A DNA stretch of 64,000 bases. Source: Sarcocystis neurona (taxonomy: Eukaryota > Apicomplexa > Conoidasida > Eucoccidiorida > Sarcocystidae). The stretch is from the NCBI GenBank assembly GCA_000727475.1, contig KL647303.1, forward strand, positions 2,217,366 through 2,281,365. Direction: 5' to 3'. Shown piece by piece: positions 46,369-58,700 of this stretch. How positions within the stretch are numbered: the stretch's first letter is position 1; every line of letters starts with the position of its first letter. The translations under genes and the position numbers were made by a program. The notes under the pieces are model-generated. The model was not told the DNA's origin, made no database searches, and worked only from the letters and a program-made list of their open reading frames with translations.

Positions 46369-48690
46369 TTTGCAGTGCGCAGCGTCAGTGGAGGTGTCTC
46401 CGTTCATGTTTGTCCTACACCGGCTTCCGCAGACCTCTCTCATTTGCGTGAACGGGCAGTCGTATCGATCTCCGCAGTGGGCACTTTGTTGCTTTTCTGC
46501 CTATTCTTTCTAGTGATTCCATGTAGATAGGCGGCGTGTGAATGATGTACGGTGCCGCACTTGATTACCATACTCAGACTGCCTATCCTTTCGTACGTGC
46601 ATCTTCCGTAGTTTGTCGCTGTTACAGGTTAGTACTGGCGGGCGAGTTGACGTCCGGGATCTTTGTGTGCTCCGGAGTGTAGCGCAGCAGTTCTGTGGTG
46701 TGTGACTGGTTGGCAGGCGCCACCAGCAGGCGATCTGGATGAAACGCAATAGTAGTAGACAGGGTAAAGGTGGGTCTGGTAATAGGAGTGTTTACCGTGA
46801 CAGCACAAGGAAAGACAGGGTTCCCCGGGATAGGTCCCCTATGCGGAAGATGACGCACGCGCGTGTGGGGGTGTTTACAACTATTACATGTAAAACTTTT
46901 ACGCAAATACAACTCCTTGTGCGAGTGTCCGTTCATTGCGCGACGCAGGATCATTGAAGGCTCTGTGCACGTCAGGGGCGGGCAATAACAGTTGCACTAT
47001 TAGAGATAGTACTACTGCAGTACGACTAGCGCAGCAACGAGATACCAGGACACATAGAAAAAAAGCCTGCGTAACAACTACATTGGCCGCGTGTCAGTGC
47101 GTCTGATGAGAAAGTCCGTCGTGGTAAAAATGGCAGTGTTAGTTATAGCAGTAATATGTGAACGCAACAGGACGAACAAAGAGGCTGTCGGGCACTGTAA
47201 TCCGCGCCTGTCTTCACGCAATCTGAGAAAGGACCTTACGATTGTGCGCGCGTCGTGTCTGGTGTCTTTACACTCCACTCATTAGTAGGAGCATTACTTG
47301 TACCAGCGGTGTGCGACAACTCGTCAGGGTGGTGACGGTAAAGTAGTGCTCGTTCGAATAGTGGTCAGACGTCCGTGGTGACTGTTTGTGAATCTGCGCT
47401 GTCCATATGGTCCTATCTACAGGAAGTATTTGAGAACGGGAAGACGTGATAGTTAACCGGCGTGTACGTATACCCAACAGGGGAGTGTCTGTACACCTGA
47501 CGGCGGCACGCAGTTGTATTAGAGTTGTACGGCAGAGAGACAACTGTTAGAAAGGACGTTCTGCCGGGTGACTCGCTACCGCGGGGCATCGCGTGGCGAA
47601 GAACGTACGGGAGATTTCGCACTGGTGGTTTGCGTAGGTTATAAGACCGTTCACATATATGTGCGTCCATATGTACGCATGTGTATATATCTCCCCGCAT
47701 ATATCTACCACATACACACAGGAGCTTCGTGTGCGTGTCTACGCCTGTATCTCTGTATAAAAAGATCTTCTTTTGTCTCTCAGTGTCTCCCTACATGCGT
47801 AGTGCGAGTGGGGCTGGAGGTGAGTAGTACTTTTACAGTGGGGTTTGGGAAAGGCAGCCATTTGGGCTCTTGTCACCACCTTGCGTGTGCGGTGTACGCG
47901 AGCGCGCCTCCCTCATGCAGATGTGTATTACTTTGGCAGCGGGACGGCTCTGAGGAGAGTACGCGCTGGCATGGAGCACGAAATCCATACGTGCGTAGAT
48001 ACGTGTCTATATACAGCGCATAGTTGTATACGTGAAGGCGGATGTGGGCACGTCTACCCAAGAGATTGAGTGCGTATCACCGACGCAAATGCGCACAGTT
48101 TTCCCTGTGTAAACCCGCACCGACGTGTGAGTGAAGAGACTCGCAGGTACGTATGTGTATGGAGGACGTGGGCTAGTGCACGTGCTTTGTGTGCCTGCGT
48201 CTTCGTTTCATAGTGTCCATATCTCCCAGCTGCGTGAGTTGTGTTTTTGAACCATACACTCATTCGGTGTCCGCTGTCTGGTAGATTGTCACGTTAAAGA
48301 TGCAGAAAAAGGCCGGCTGCACGAGGTGTCATTCCGCTTACCACAGACACGAGGGTGGTGCGGCGTACGCGTTTCGGGCGTTGGTCGTGACTTTTTTGAG
48401 CTGAGGAAAATGAATCAGGAGTCATTTTGTCAATTTAGTGAAGTCCCTGTGCGATCCTCTTCTTCTCTACTTCGTCCCGCATCGAGAAGGGTGTGCGGTC
48501 TTGTGTTACGGTCGTACGTTGGTGTTGGAATAGGGCACACTTTGCAATTGTAAGACTGTCTTCGTGGCGGCCGCCTCTTAACCCGTGTTTGACTTCTCTT
48601 TATTGCCAGTTTCTTCCCTTCGCCTCTTTTTGTTCGCCTTGCTATTGATAATGCATCTCCCGGCACGGGCACTGCTGCGTATGCTTATAG
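46369..48690. other. upstream region of RPL35, first exon not located
   Basis: Short frames only. The minus frame 46622-46954 and plus frame 47568-48023 are unrecognised. The 5' leader and initiator exon of RPL35 must lie here. The last 100 bases before 48691 are pyrimidine-rich (TTTATTGCCAGTTTCTTCCC, CTCTTTTTG), as expected before a 3' splice site. Confidence 0.45.
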
Positions 48691-49795
48691 GTGAAAGTAA
48701 AGGCGCACGAGTTGAGGGCGAAGTCCCAGAGCGAGCTGGTGAAGCAGCTGGAGGATTTGAAGAAGGAGTTGTCGCAGCTGCGTGTCGCCCAGCTGAGCGG
48801 TGGAGCAGCTTCCAAAGTGTCGAAGATTATTCAGATACGCAAGGGCATTGCACGCGTTTTGACAGTATATAAGGAGAAACAGAAGAAAGAAGCACGCAAG
48901 GCCTTCAAGGGGAAGAAATTCACACCACTTGATCTGCGTGGAAAGAAGACTCGTTCCATGCGCAGAGAGTTAACTTTCTCCCAAAAGAGAAAAGTTACTG
49001 TTAGGTAAGGACGGCAAAAATATTTTATGCGCGTATGGGTCCACCATTTTACTGTTGATCTACCTGCCCATCTACCTCACTGGGCAGGCAACGGGTTGTA
49101 CATTTAACTGCTCACGTACGTCTGTGTGCATTAGTTTCGTTGCAGATGTGTGTAATGCATGTACAAGTATGCGCAAGATATACACGCTTCCCAGAGCGAA
49201 AACCTGCGCGGACATGTGTACACATGTACGTATATCTATCTGTCTCTCTACCTGCATATATATATATATATAGGTGTACATGTACCTCCATGGGAGTTTT
49301 GTAAAAGTGGAGTTAGCTTGTGGTAGATACGTTTTAGAACGTGCTAGGACGTAGACATGTGTGCACGCTCGTTGATGTTGAGCACGGTCCGTAGGTGCTG
49401 AAGGTAGGGAGGTGTATGTATGTGTGTGTCTGTGTGTGTGTGTATATGTGTGTGGACATTGATACATGTAAGTAGTTTCAGTCATAACGTGCCGACTATT
49501 GCTGCAAACGTAGGTAGGTTTGAGTCGCTCGCGTTGTATTTTATCATGAGTCTCAAGTGCGCAACAAGGTAGCTGATCCTGTTGTGCGTTTTGGATGTTG
49601 TCTAGTATGATAATCTTTTCCTCAAGAGTAAGATAAATTTCTATACTGTAGGATTTGTATCACGTGTTCGCGTGTTTTTCCTCTGTTTACTGTATACTCC
49701 TCTATACATTATCCTGTGCTATTCCGGCGCGTTTTTTCAGGAAAATGAAGCGAATACAGAATGTCCCCAAGCGGAAATTTGCCCTTACGGCGTAG
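48691..49795 (+). CDS. RPL35: 60S ribosomal protein L35 (uL29), initiator exon missing from the model
   Basis: Exons are 48691-49004 and 49741-49795, joined at GTTAG|GTAAGG and gttttttcag|GAAAAT (phase 2: AG+G = Arg). The product sits at the polypeptide exit tunnel of the large ribosomal subunit. Visible family features: [19 protein letters not shown], the [20 protein letters not shown] block, [31 protein letters not shown], and the short last exon ending [14 protein letters not shown], as in eukaryotic L35 (usual end RKYAVKA). The two exons give 122 residues against about 123 in other eukaryotes, so only the initiator Met (perhaps one or two residues more) is missing. There is an in-frame TAG directly before 48691, and cttatag|GTGAAA is an acceptor. 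An alternative acceptor gtgaaag|TAAAGG would need an exon ending in MAK-G. The ATG exon upstream was not found. Confidence 0.93.
49255..49273. repeat. (TA)n microsatellite in RPL35 intron
   Basis: Eight to nine TA units within the 736-nt intron of RPL35; a GT-rich tract follows at 49412-49453. Confidence 0.85.
49412..49453. repeat. GT-rich microsatellite in RPL35 intron
   Basis: Interrupted TGTG/TATG run. Confidence 0.85.
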
Positions 49796-52631
49796 GCATG
49801 GGAGCCCTGGAAAGGCGATCTTGTCGCCTTCTGAAGGCGTGCACTTTTTCACTCATGTTGAAAGAATATTAGCAGTCGTCTGTTCTCTCTTTCCTCTTCT
49901 ACTTTAGGTCAGTTGCCACCTATCATACACTCGGAAATTTTGGTGATTCTTCGGACATGGCAGGCCGAGGAGACTTGTACAGGAATATGGGAAGCGAGCT
50001 TATATCAGTTTCTGGTTTTTCTGTCGTCTGTCGGGATGCGTCAGCAGCATCAAGCGGAACGACCGTTCTGCCGGTAGCACGGGAAGCCACTATTGTTAAG
50101 ATAATGCGTCGTTTTGTATGACCCAGCCTTACAGAAGTCCCGGAAGGATCGTTTGCAGTGAAGGGCTCGCGTAAAGCACATTGTCAAATCCCATTTCTTC
50201 CTGGACATCACGTGTGCGTTGTTGACAATTTCGATTTCCTTCTTTGCTGGAATTGAAGGGAATAGCACAATGCAGACGGAAGAATGTGCCATTGTCAGGT
50301 GTCTGTAAGTATAGCTCCTCTACGTAGAGTTCGTGTTTTCATAACTGATGGGTTCACGGCATCGATAACAGAGCATTCTTTCGCCTCGACAACACGTAGG
50401 TGACGGCGCTACGATGCTGAGGTGTTCCTTCATACCTGCGTAGGAACGCTTAACAGCTGGAGAGCTGTGCTGATGGGTGGTGGCGCTGCACTGATGATAT
50501 TTGTGGACACTGTTACTTCTGTTAACAGGGAGAAACTTGAGTGAACGAAGAACTGAGCTTGCGCTGCAACGGCGTTTATTAACTGCTGTCCTTTCCAGCA
50601 GGTAGAATTACGTGCTGACACTCGATGGCTGAAGGGCAGCGCGTAATTGTCCATAACTTCTACTGTTCTCAGGGCCACTTGCTCAGTGCCTAGGAGTTGG
50701 CAGATAAAGCTGGTGTGTACCGCAGGTAGTTTCACTAATTCCATCCCCTTTCTGAATTTTCTAAGCGTCCAGCTCGCGGCAAACAGAGCTAACACACTAA
50801 AGAACAGCTATAAGCGTTTGAGGTTGCACGACGTATGTGTATGCGTAGAATAAACGTCACGTCTGTCCGGCACAGATGCTGTCGAAAAGTTTCGTAAAAG
50901 CGAACTGCAGTGAACTGCAGTGCTCCGTAACCCTGCTGGTAATTGCGGGATGGGCGCATGCTTGAGATTTCACAATCCTTTGCCTGCCAGGAACGTGTCA
51001 GTATGTACTACGAAAAATCAATCAAAGGTGGTCAGCACACTCTATAGATTACACAGCAGTTGCCTGTCCGGCTGCGTGAATTCAGGGCGACGCGAGCGTT
51101 CACCACATGTATGGAGAGTAGGAATAGCGAAGCGCACGCAGTCAATCGCACAGAACGTCAAATATCTGGACCCAATTTGCCACAGTAAAAGCAGAGTTTC
51201 TCTCGTGTGACCAACGACTACACACGTGGAGCTAGCGTCACGCTCATATACGCTGTAGAATTCACACTAGTACTACCATTACGACTGCTGTTCGTGGTAC
51301 CACTGGTAGTGTTGGGATCACGAAAGATACTAGAAGAATTTTATTACCACGGTTTCCACTAGTCGAAAGACTACCATTACTGTTCGATTATTGATATTCG
51401 CTAAACCAGTAGTCACCAGTACTACAGTAATTGTTACATCGCCGTCAACCTACAAAATGATATGTGCCACGTGTAAGATGTAGGTCAAACTCGGACGCTT
51501 CGTCAAGCCGGAAAAGTTGAAGGCGGGAAGAATCTATATTATATATCCCATTATACAAATATTTGCTACTGGGCGTTTATACGTGGAAACAAAGCCTTTC
51601 TGCTACGTCACGAATGATAGCTGATAGAAGTTGAACGCATATCCACTGCACAAGAAGTAAACTCACACGTAGGGTGCAGGGGAGAGTGTGTGTATGCATC
51701 CAGGTATGACCCTGCGTGTGTACTGCATCGCGAACGCAGATCAGTGCTCTTGTATGACGTGGGTAAATGCGGAATAAATCTAGATCAGACAAGTGTGATA
51801 AATAAACAGGGTGCAGAAGGTTAGAGGTAAATTCACATCTGCACAGCAAGCATACGTACACCAAGCAAGATATCATGCGTATAACGAGCGTAATTAGTAG
51901 GCGTATTTGTGTGTAAGTAAATGCGCATAACCAAGCGAGACATACGATTGAGACACAGAATAAGAGAGATCATTCATATGCGTACACTGAACATAATTAA
52001 TAAGGTAGCACAAATGTGACTGTTATTTACAGAACACTCAAGTACGTGTATGAGTAAACAAACCTCTCCACACGTCACGACTATGCGCAATATTTTACAA
52101 CTACAAACCGCTGGATAACCAAGATCGTACTCGTAAATGTTCGTTTGACACTGAAATAAGAAATGATGCGAAAGATCCTACACACATTGAACTAGAGAAT
52201 CCCCGATACAGTACACAAAAATGCACACCGTGTGCGACAGTGAATACAGCACGTCGGTTAAAGAGCTGACCACTCACAACCCTTCACAGCTGAAACTATA
52301 TATTTTCGTCACGTGAGCCCAGAGCACTTTGACAGGATTGCAAATTTCTCCCCTACGGCTAGAACAGAGTGCTCAGGCGAAGACAAGAGGACAACGCCGG
52401 AATGCTAATTAGCCCCTTTCACAGCTCTGCACTGCGTACGCAAGCGTGTACACGAATATGTGTACACTGCGACACATTTCCGTCTTTACACAGATACGTA
52501 GTTGCATTTGTATTTCTATTTAAACATCACTCGCTCTACAAGACTACACATATGTATGTATACGTGCGCATATATGCCTGCCCAAAAAAAGCCCCACGAA
52601 GCGGCGACGTAGAAGGACTTCGCATTTGCAG
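49796..52631. other. gene-poor DNA downstream of RPL35
   Basis: No frame over 121 codons and none recognised. The region 51240-51460 is rich in ACTAC/AGTAC/ACCAGTAGT trinucleotide-like units. Includes the RPL35 3' UTR. Confidence 0.5.
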
Positions 52632-52891
52632 ATGGAGTGGGCAATCTTCGTGCCTACAGCACAGTCTGAGTGTTGCTGCATCGGAGGTGAACTAAGCAGC
52701 GTATGCGGATTTAACCGACTGTGGCTGAGTTTTAACTTCCCATGCGTGACTCGCGTTTCCTATGGAGTGGGTAGTCTTCGTGCCTGCGGCACAGTCTGAC
52801 TGTTGCTGCATCGCAGCTGAACTAAGCAGCGTAGGCGGATTTGACCTGCTTTGACTGGCTTTTAAATTCCCGTGCGTGGCTCGCCTTTCCT
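52632..52891. repeat. two-copy 130-bp tandem repeat
   Basis: Copy 1 is 52632-52761 and copy 2 52762-52891. Shared blocks include ATGGAGTGGG, AGTCTTCGTGCCT/GCACAGTCTGA, GTTGCTGCATCG and GAACTAAGCAGCGTA, with scattered substitutions. Non-coding. Confidence 0.9.
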
Positions 52892-53179
52892 AGCTCGTCG
52901 TCCCCTCAGGTTGAAGAAATTGGCGTCTGTTTTCTTGGGAAAGTTTACCGCATATATGCAGTGTGAATCATTTTTGAGCACCTCTTGAGCTCAACTAGCG
53001 ACTACTTACACAGGTAACCACGCCACTGGCGCTCGAGTTGAATGTCTTTGAATGCACGCCACTATATATGCCCATGCACAGTAGGACGACTAGTCATTAC
53101 CCGTGACCCTCTCCCTAGATTCTCGCAAAAGTAGTGCGTGATCCTCTACGAGCTGTCTCTGAGTAGTCACCTTGAAACG

Positions 53180-53281
53180 TAATCTACGTATCTTTGTCTT
53201 GTTCGAAGACGAGCCTTTGGCAGACTGCTGACGTCTGCACCCGGACTTCTCCAATTCAGACACACACTACGTACGGGCACA
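53180..53281. repeat. dispersed repeat B, copy 1 (102 bp)
   Basis: Identical over all 102 bases to 53899-54000, 719 bp downstream, including AATCTACGTATCTTTGTC and ATTCAGACACACACTACG blocks. The exact identity contrasts with the diverged tandem repeats elsewhere and implies a recent duplication or gene conversion. Confidence 0.95.
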
Positions 53282-53356
53282 CTTGTGCGCATATGCCGTT
53301 GCACATATATTACACATACGTCTCTACACACTTAAACACATACACATGTACATACA

Positions 53357-53372
53357 TATATATATATATATG
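53357..53372. repeat. (TA)n microsatellite
   Basis: Eight TA units within CATA-rich sequence, between the two copies of repeat B. Confidence 0.85.
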
Positions 53373-53855
53373 AATATACATACATACATATGTGTACGTG
53401 CATACGTGCAGACGTCCACATGCGAGAGTATACACCTTTACGTTTAGCTCCCGGGAATGGTGACTCATTGTACTCGCCATCATCTTCATTTAGTGAATTT
53501 TCAATACGGATGAACTACTACATCTGTAGCAACTCCCTTTCCTCTCAATGGTGAGTGGGCCGCTGTGGTAGAAGAATGGTGAGGGGGGCGAGTGCTAATC
53601 AACTTCAAAAATTCACACTCATGTGTACTTCTGTACACGTTTGTCTACCCGTATGCAAGTGTCATTACAGCTTGTATCAGCACATGAGAATCTCGACCCT
53701 AGCTACTAAGTTGGTGCATCACTTTGCCGTTGTTGTACAGCAAGCTGTTCGTGTCCTAGTGCGGCCTGATCATGGAGTAGTTTGTGCAAGTGTGTGCGCG
53801 TACCCACTGTGTCACTACGTCTCTTTTTACTTAGGACTTTGCGGTCCAGGGGAGT

Positions 53856-54043
53856 ATGAGGAACCACGTGTGTACACACAGTTACATTCAAGAGACTCTA
53901 ATCTACGTATCTTTGTCTTGTTCGAAGACGAGCCTTTGGCAGACTGCTGACGTCTGCACCCGGACTTCTCCAATTCAGACACACACTACGTACGGGCACA
54001 TGAGGAACCACGTGTGTACACACAGTTACATTCAAGAGACTCT
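53856..54043. repeat. composite A-B-A repeat (44 bp, 102 bp, 44 bp)
   Basis: A1 (53856-53899) and A2 (54000-54043) are identical 44-bp copies (ATGAGGAACCACGTGTGT ... AAGAGACTCT) that directly abut copy 2 of repeat B (53899-54000), sharing one base at each edge. So B is exactly flanked by direct repeats of A here, whereas copy 1 of B at 53180 has no A. Confidence 0.95.
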
Positions 54044-55082
54044 TACACAGGGATCCACTGTACCAGCAACACACAGAAAAAAGAGTGTGCAGATAGACGC
54101 GCTTACAGCTTGACCACATGTACTCGTGTACATATACTCCCGAATGTCCACTACACGCAGATGTAAACGCACAAAGTTCTTCTCAGGCAACTTAATGCCA
54201 GACTTCAGACTAGTCTCTGTGGGCAAGGCCGTACCACACTCAGTTAGTGTGGATGCGTCGGCAGAATTGCATACGCTTTGTGAGGATAGATGAAACACGT
54301 CTGTGTTTCGTCCGTGTCCAGTGCCTCCGAGACCTCTGCTCCTCATCCCTAGACCTGCGGGCACGTACCCATGCCTTTTCTGGTTGAGTAACCCTCCGTA
54401 GGTCTGCTGTCCATTTGCATCACTAAGATCTTCTCTTTATCATCAGCACCAACCGCAGATGCCTGTTCACGCTCTGCTGTGTAGTTGTTTGTGGGGCGGG
54501 CTTCACTCCACCATTTCTCTTTCGCCGCCACGTAGAGTGAAAAGTACTCTGATGTGCTGAATGACTGCAACAGCTTGTTCACGGCTAGCGCGTGCAACGT
54601 TTGTTGGAAGACTGGTGAACATGAAAACCACGTATCTCTACATACCTACATACACCGCAGTACTGGGTACAGGGCGACACGTTGGTGTGTAGACAACTGT
54701 GTTGCTTCACCGGTGTGCGTGCCTATGTACAAGGAGGCATACAGCATTGAAAAGCATGCATGCGCACGTAAGGCAGCGGTTGTCGCAAGCTCGTTACGTC
54801 CTTGGCTTTAAACAACATGTTTCACGACGACGCTGACACAGGGAGGCTGAGGTTTTACCGCATAGATCGACAGAAGAAACGATATAACATCAACTCTGCG
54901 TGCGTAAAGATGTGTAATGCGTACAGCGGACATTTGCTTACGTCAACTAACGTGGTCGCTACAAAGCGTAAGGCGCATATGTGTAAAGTGTATAAACATG
55001 CAGCGACGAGGGAGTGACAGCTCACGTCTTGCAACAGCCTTCCCCGCATCTTGTATGAGGCTTTTGAACACCTTTCTGTTGA
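54044..55082. other. no supported gene
   Basis: Short frames only; no motif or repeat seen. Confidence 0.45.
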
Positions 55083-55440
55083 AGGGGTGTATGAAGATCG
55101 AATCAGACGCTTCGACAGCTTTATGCGCGGGGTACGCTACTAGTTACTTGGCGCTGGGTGGACAGAATCACATGCTTACTGGCACGCAGAGAAAAGAGGG
55201 GTCCTACGCAGCACTGTTTTATCTGCCACTTGCACGAAACCTTGAGATAGCTCTTTGTTAAACCGTTGTATGACGGTTGAGCCAGACAAATCAAAAGCTT
55301 TACGCGCGGTTCCCTAGCTAGGTGTTCGGTGCTGAGTGGACAGACGCTCATACGTCCTGGCGAGCTGAACGCGGAAGCACTGCGAAGCGTGAAGGTACGT
55401 CTCCGCTTCTCCCCTTCGAGTGGATCCTCGCAATAACACC
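55083..55440. repeat. diverged two-copy ~179-bp tandem repeat
   Basis: Blocks such as AGCTTTATGCGCGG / AGCTTTACGCGCGG and GTGGACAGA recur at an offset of about 179 bp. The copies have diverged considerably. Non-coding. Confidence 0.65.
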
Positions 55441-55799
55441 GCACGGTGCTCGCACGTATGCTAGACAGGCGTACCGCTGACGAAATATCTCGCCCTGTAA
55501 GGCTGGGACCAAGTTGCACCTGTGCTGTATGTTGCGTAGAGGTCCCGGTAGACGGAGAGAGCTGCGTACTACCAGCACAGCTGCATCATATACACAGACA
55601 CCTATAGATGTATGCGCTGGATGCGCTGCTTCAGACCTGTATAATTTCGATCGAAACAATCGTTTACGCAGACGTACCACTTGCTTTTCACTACGCCAAC
55701 CAATGAAGCACACATGCAGGATGTGAAAAGGGCTCGTCGTGTGTGGTGCCTCGGCACCAGCAGACAGCAGAAAGCTCTATGTTTCTGCACGCGTGCAAC

Positions 55800-58700
55800 C
55801 ATCAATTCGTGCACGGACTCAGTATTTGTCGCCGTGGTTCTGTCTCCTGCTTCTGTGACCGTTGCAGCTCTTTCTCGCCCCATTAGAGGCGCGCCTACTA
55901 CTGATGCCTCGACCGTCCCTACGAGGCTGCTTGTGCTGTTCGTGGCACTTGGCGCTGTTGCTGGGCTTCTGTGAGTCTGTTGCTTCCAGCGCCACCTTTG
56001 TTTCTACCACCGTACTGTTGTTCCTAAAGCCTCCACTGTTCTTCCTTTTGCTCCTGGTGCTCCTGCTGACATTGGTGCTCGGTTTCTCATTTGCTGTTGT
56101 TTCAGTTCGTGCTGTGGTGGCTGCTTGCGCTGCTTCTTCTGTTGCTGTTGCTGTCGTTTCTCAATCGTGGGTTTAAATTTCCGCTGTGAACAACAGGCGA
56201 TAGGCACAAACTCACTGTCGTATACAAGGCAGAGCTTCTCTTGGTGGACGCACGGTTAGAAATTCTGGTCTCCCCTTGTGTGCACGCCTCCGCTGCTTCG
56301 CTGCTGTACCCTGCATCGCAGCCTCTCCCCCAGGACGAGAAGACGTGTTAGAAATACTTTGTCTCCATACGCGTGATGTGCGTATCTAGGTACCCACGTA
56401 ACTTGCAGGGCAACTCAAACACCGTCCCGCCGGCGGGGTTTACCATCTTCTGGTGCTACAACGTCCTGTCCCCTCACTGTCTATAACCACCGTCGCTTCT
56501 GCATCGTATCAGTTTCACTCCGAGACTCCTCCAGTGTCCACTCCCCGAGTCCTCCGGTCTACCACACACGTGCGGTGTAGCCCCCGCAGGCTCGCCTGCA
56601 TATCGACATACAGCCTGCCTACCTTGCTACGTACCTGCTGCCGTCTGCAAGTGACGTTGCCACAGTCGTGAGCCCTTAATCTACCTGTTTCGATGCTCCT
56701 CGAGGCTCCGCTTCCGCTGGTCGGTCTAACTCTTTCGAGATTTCTCCAGGCTCTGGTTTCGGTGGCTGGTGTCTCTCCCCTATTCTCGGTGGCTGCTGAG
56801 TGGTACTCTCTATCACCACTGCTCTCTTCGTGCCGCTGCAGTCTCCAGTTGTCACTACTACGAAAGCGTGCGTAAAAGGTCGCTCTTGCTGCCCCTCTGC
56901 ACGTCGCTGAACCCTTAAATTTCCATGTGATGCCTTGAATACTGCAGACCTTTCGCCGCTCTTCTGCTGCTGCGTGGCCTTTCCGTGAACTCGCTGTTGT
57001 TGCTGTTGTTCCGTCGCGTGTTTCTTTGTTATGATGCCTGTTCCTGCACTCCCGTTATGATGCTGTACGCTGCGTCTATACCGATGTACTACTACTGTTC
57101 CATATTGCGTGGAGTTCCACGGTCGCTTGTTCGGTCATCCCGGCACCTTGCTTTCCATCTGGTGTACGTGTAGTACTATCAGTACGTTTGTATGCATGGA
57201 CTCACGTCGACCTGTACACTCACGCCGACCAGTGTGCACACATATTCTAGACGTGTGTTCCGCTAAAATCTGCTTGAGCGTCTGCAACCCTTGGTACCGC
57301 ACTTGCATGTATCTCCCGCTCGTCCCGCTCTTGTTTCGCTTGCAGCTGTACTGCATTGGGGCCAGCTTTCGCGACGGGCAGAGTGCCTGCGACGCGCGCG
57401 TGCTGCGGGAGCTGCAGCGGTATCAACTTGCAGTGCCTTTGTGCCGGCCGGAAGGCCTCGTCTTGCTATTTCGGGGTAGCGGACCAAAGGTTGATTTCCC
57501 CTAAGCATTCTACTTATCACATCTTTCCATCATCGATTCCTTCCGTATGACTCCTCAAGGGCCACATTTGCAAGCATGCACCTGAGTTGTGGACTTCCAA
57601 ATTACATACAACAGGAAAGTGGATTTGCTCCCTCGACCTACACCCACCGGTACAGCAGCACACGGAACGCTACAGCCGCCGCAGCGCGAGTGGCTGCAGC
57701 CGGGGATCCACGACTATGGCAGCAGTCGCGGGCTTTCGAAACGACTGCGCAGTTAAAGCAGCAACAGCCCCGTGTAGAAAGAGCAGTTGTTGTACGGAGA
57801 AACAGCCTGTTCGGGTCTGAGTCAGAAAGCTGCTGCTCTCGTTGGTTTGTGTACTACTGAGTACCATGTGGTCAGACAGCTGCGGTGATTCGGCCCACTG
57901 GTCGTGCTGCTGAGGGATGGTCGCTGGATCCTTCGGACACTTTGGTAGTTATCGCTACAGTGCTAGTGATCATCAGACGGGAGCGGTGGACCACTCTCCC
58001 TGCTAGCATTACAGTAGAGGGGGCAGTGACACCAGAGGCGACAGCACCAGGAGCAGTGCGAGGAGCGCAGAACCAGTTGCGCTGTTGTGGTGCTGCATTA
58101 CCAACCAACCCCACGCGCGCCCCAGTCGAGGAAAGCGTGTTTCGGTTCTGCTGGTCGTAACGCTGCAACTGCCGCTACTTGTGTTTCACCGGCACAGCTG
58201 TTTCGCCAAGAGGCTACATCAAGGAAGCTGGCCTCTTCGTGCTTTACTCGCTACGTTGTTGCTGCTGACTTCTGTTGCTGTTGTTGTCACACCGGCAGCA
58301 GCCCGGTCTTACTGCTTCTCCTTGCTGCTGCTGCTATTACCCGTGCAGCAAGCAGTTGCTAGACCTACTCCCTACGCGGCTGCTGTTCGCGTCCTTCTAC
58401 TGCCCCTGTAAAGCTCGGGCTAGTGGCACTGTGGCTACTGCTCCTGCTCCCTTCGGGTGGTGTTTCCCTTGTACTCTCTTACGCTGAGCTGGGGTGGCGC
58501 GTGCGCACCGGCGTGCGACTCTCCAGTTCAACTGCCCTTCATTTGATTCCTTTTCCTTTTTTCCTGCATGCATACGTTTATCGAAGCCGGTGACTTTGTT
58601 GATGTAGAACTTACCGCCACCAGTGTGGTGCTACCTTTGGCTGTGATCGGCAGTGCAGCAGCAGCAGCAGCCGGGTGGCCGCGGCAGGAGCAGGAGTAGC

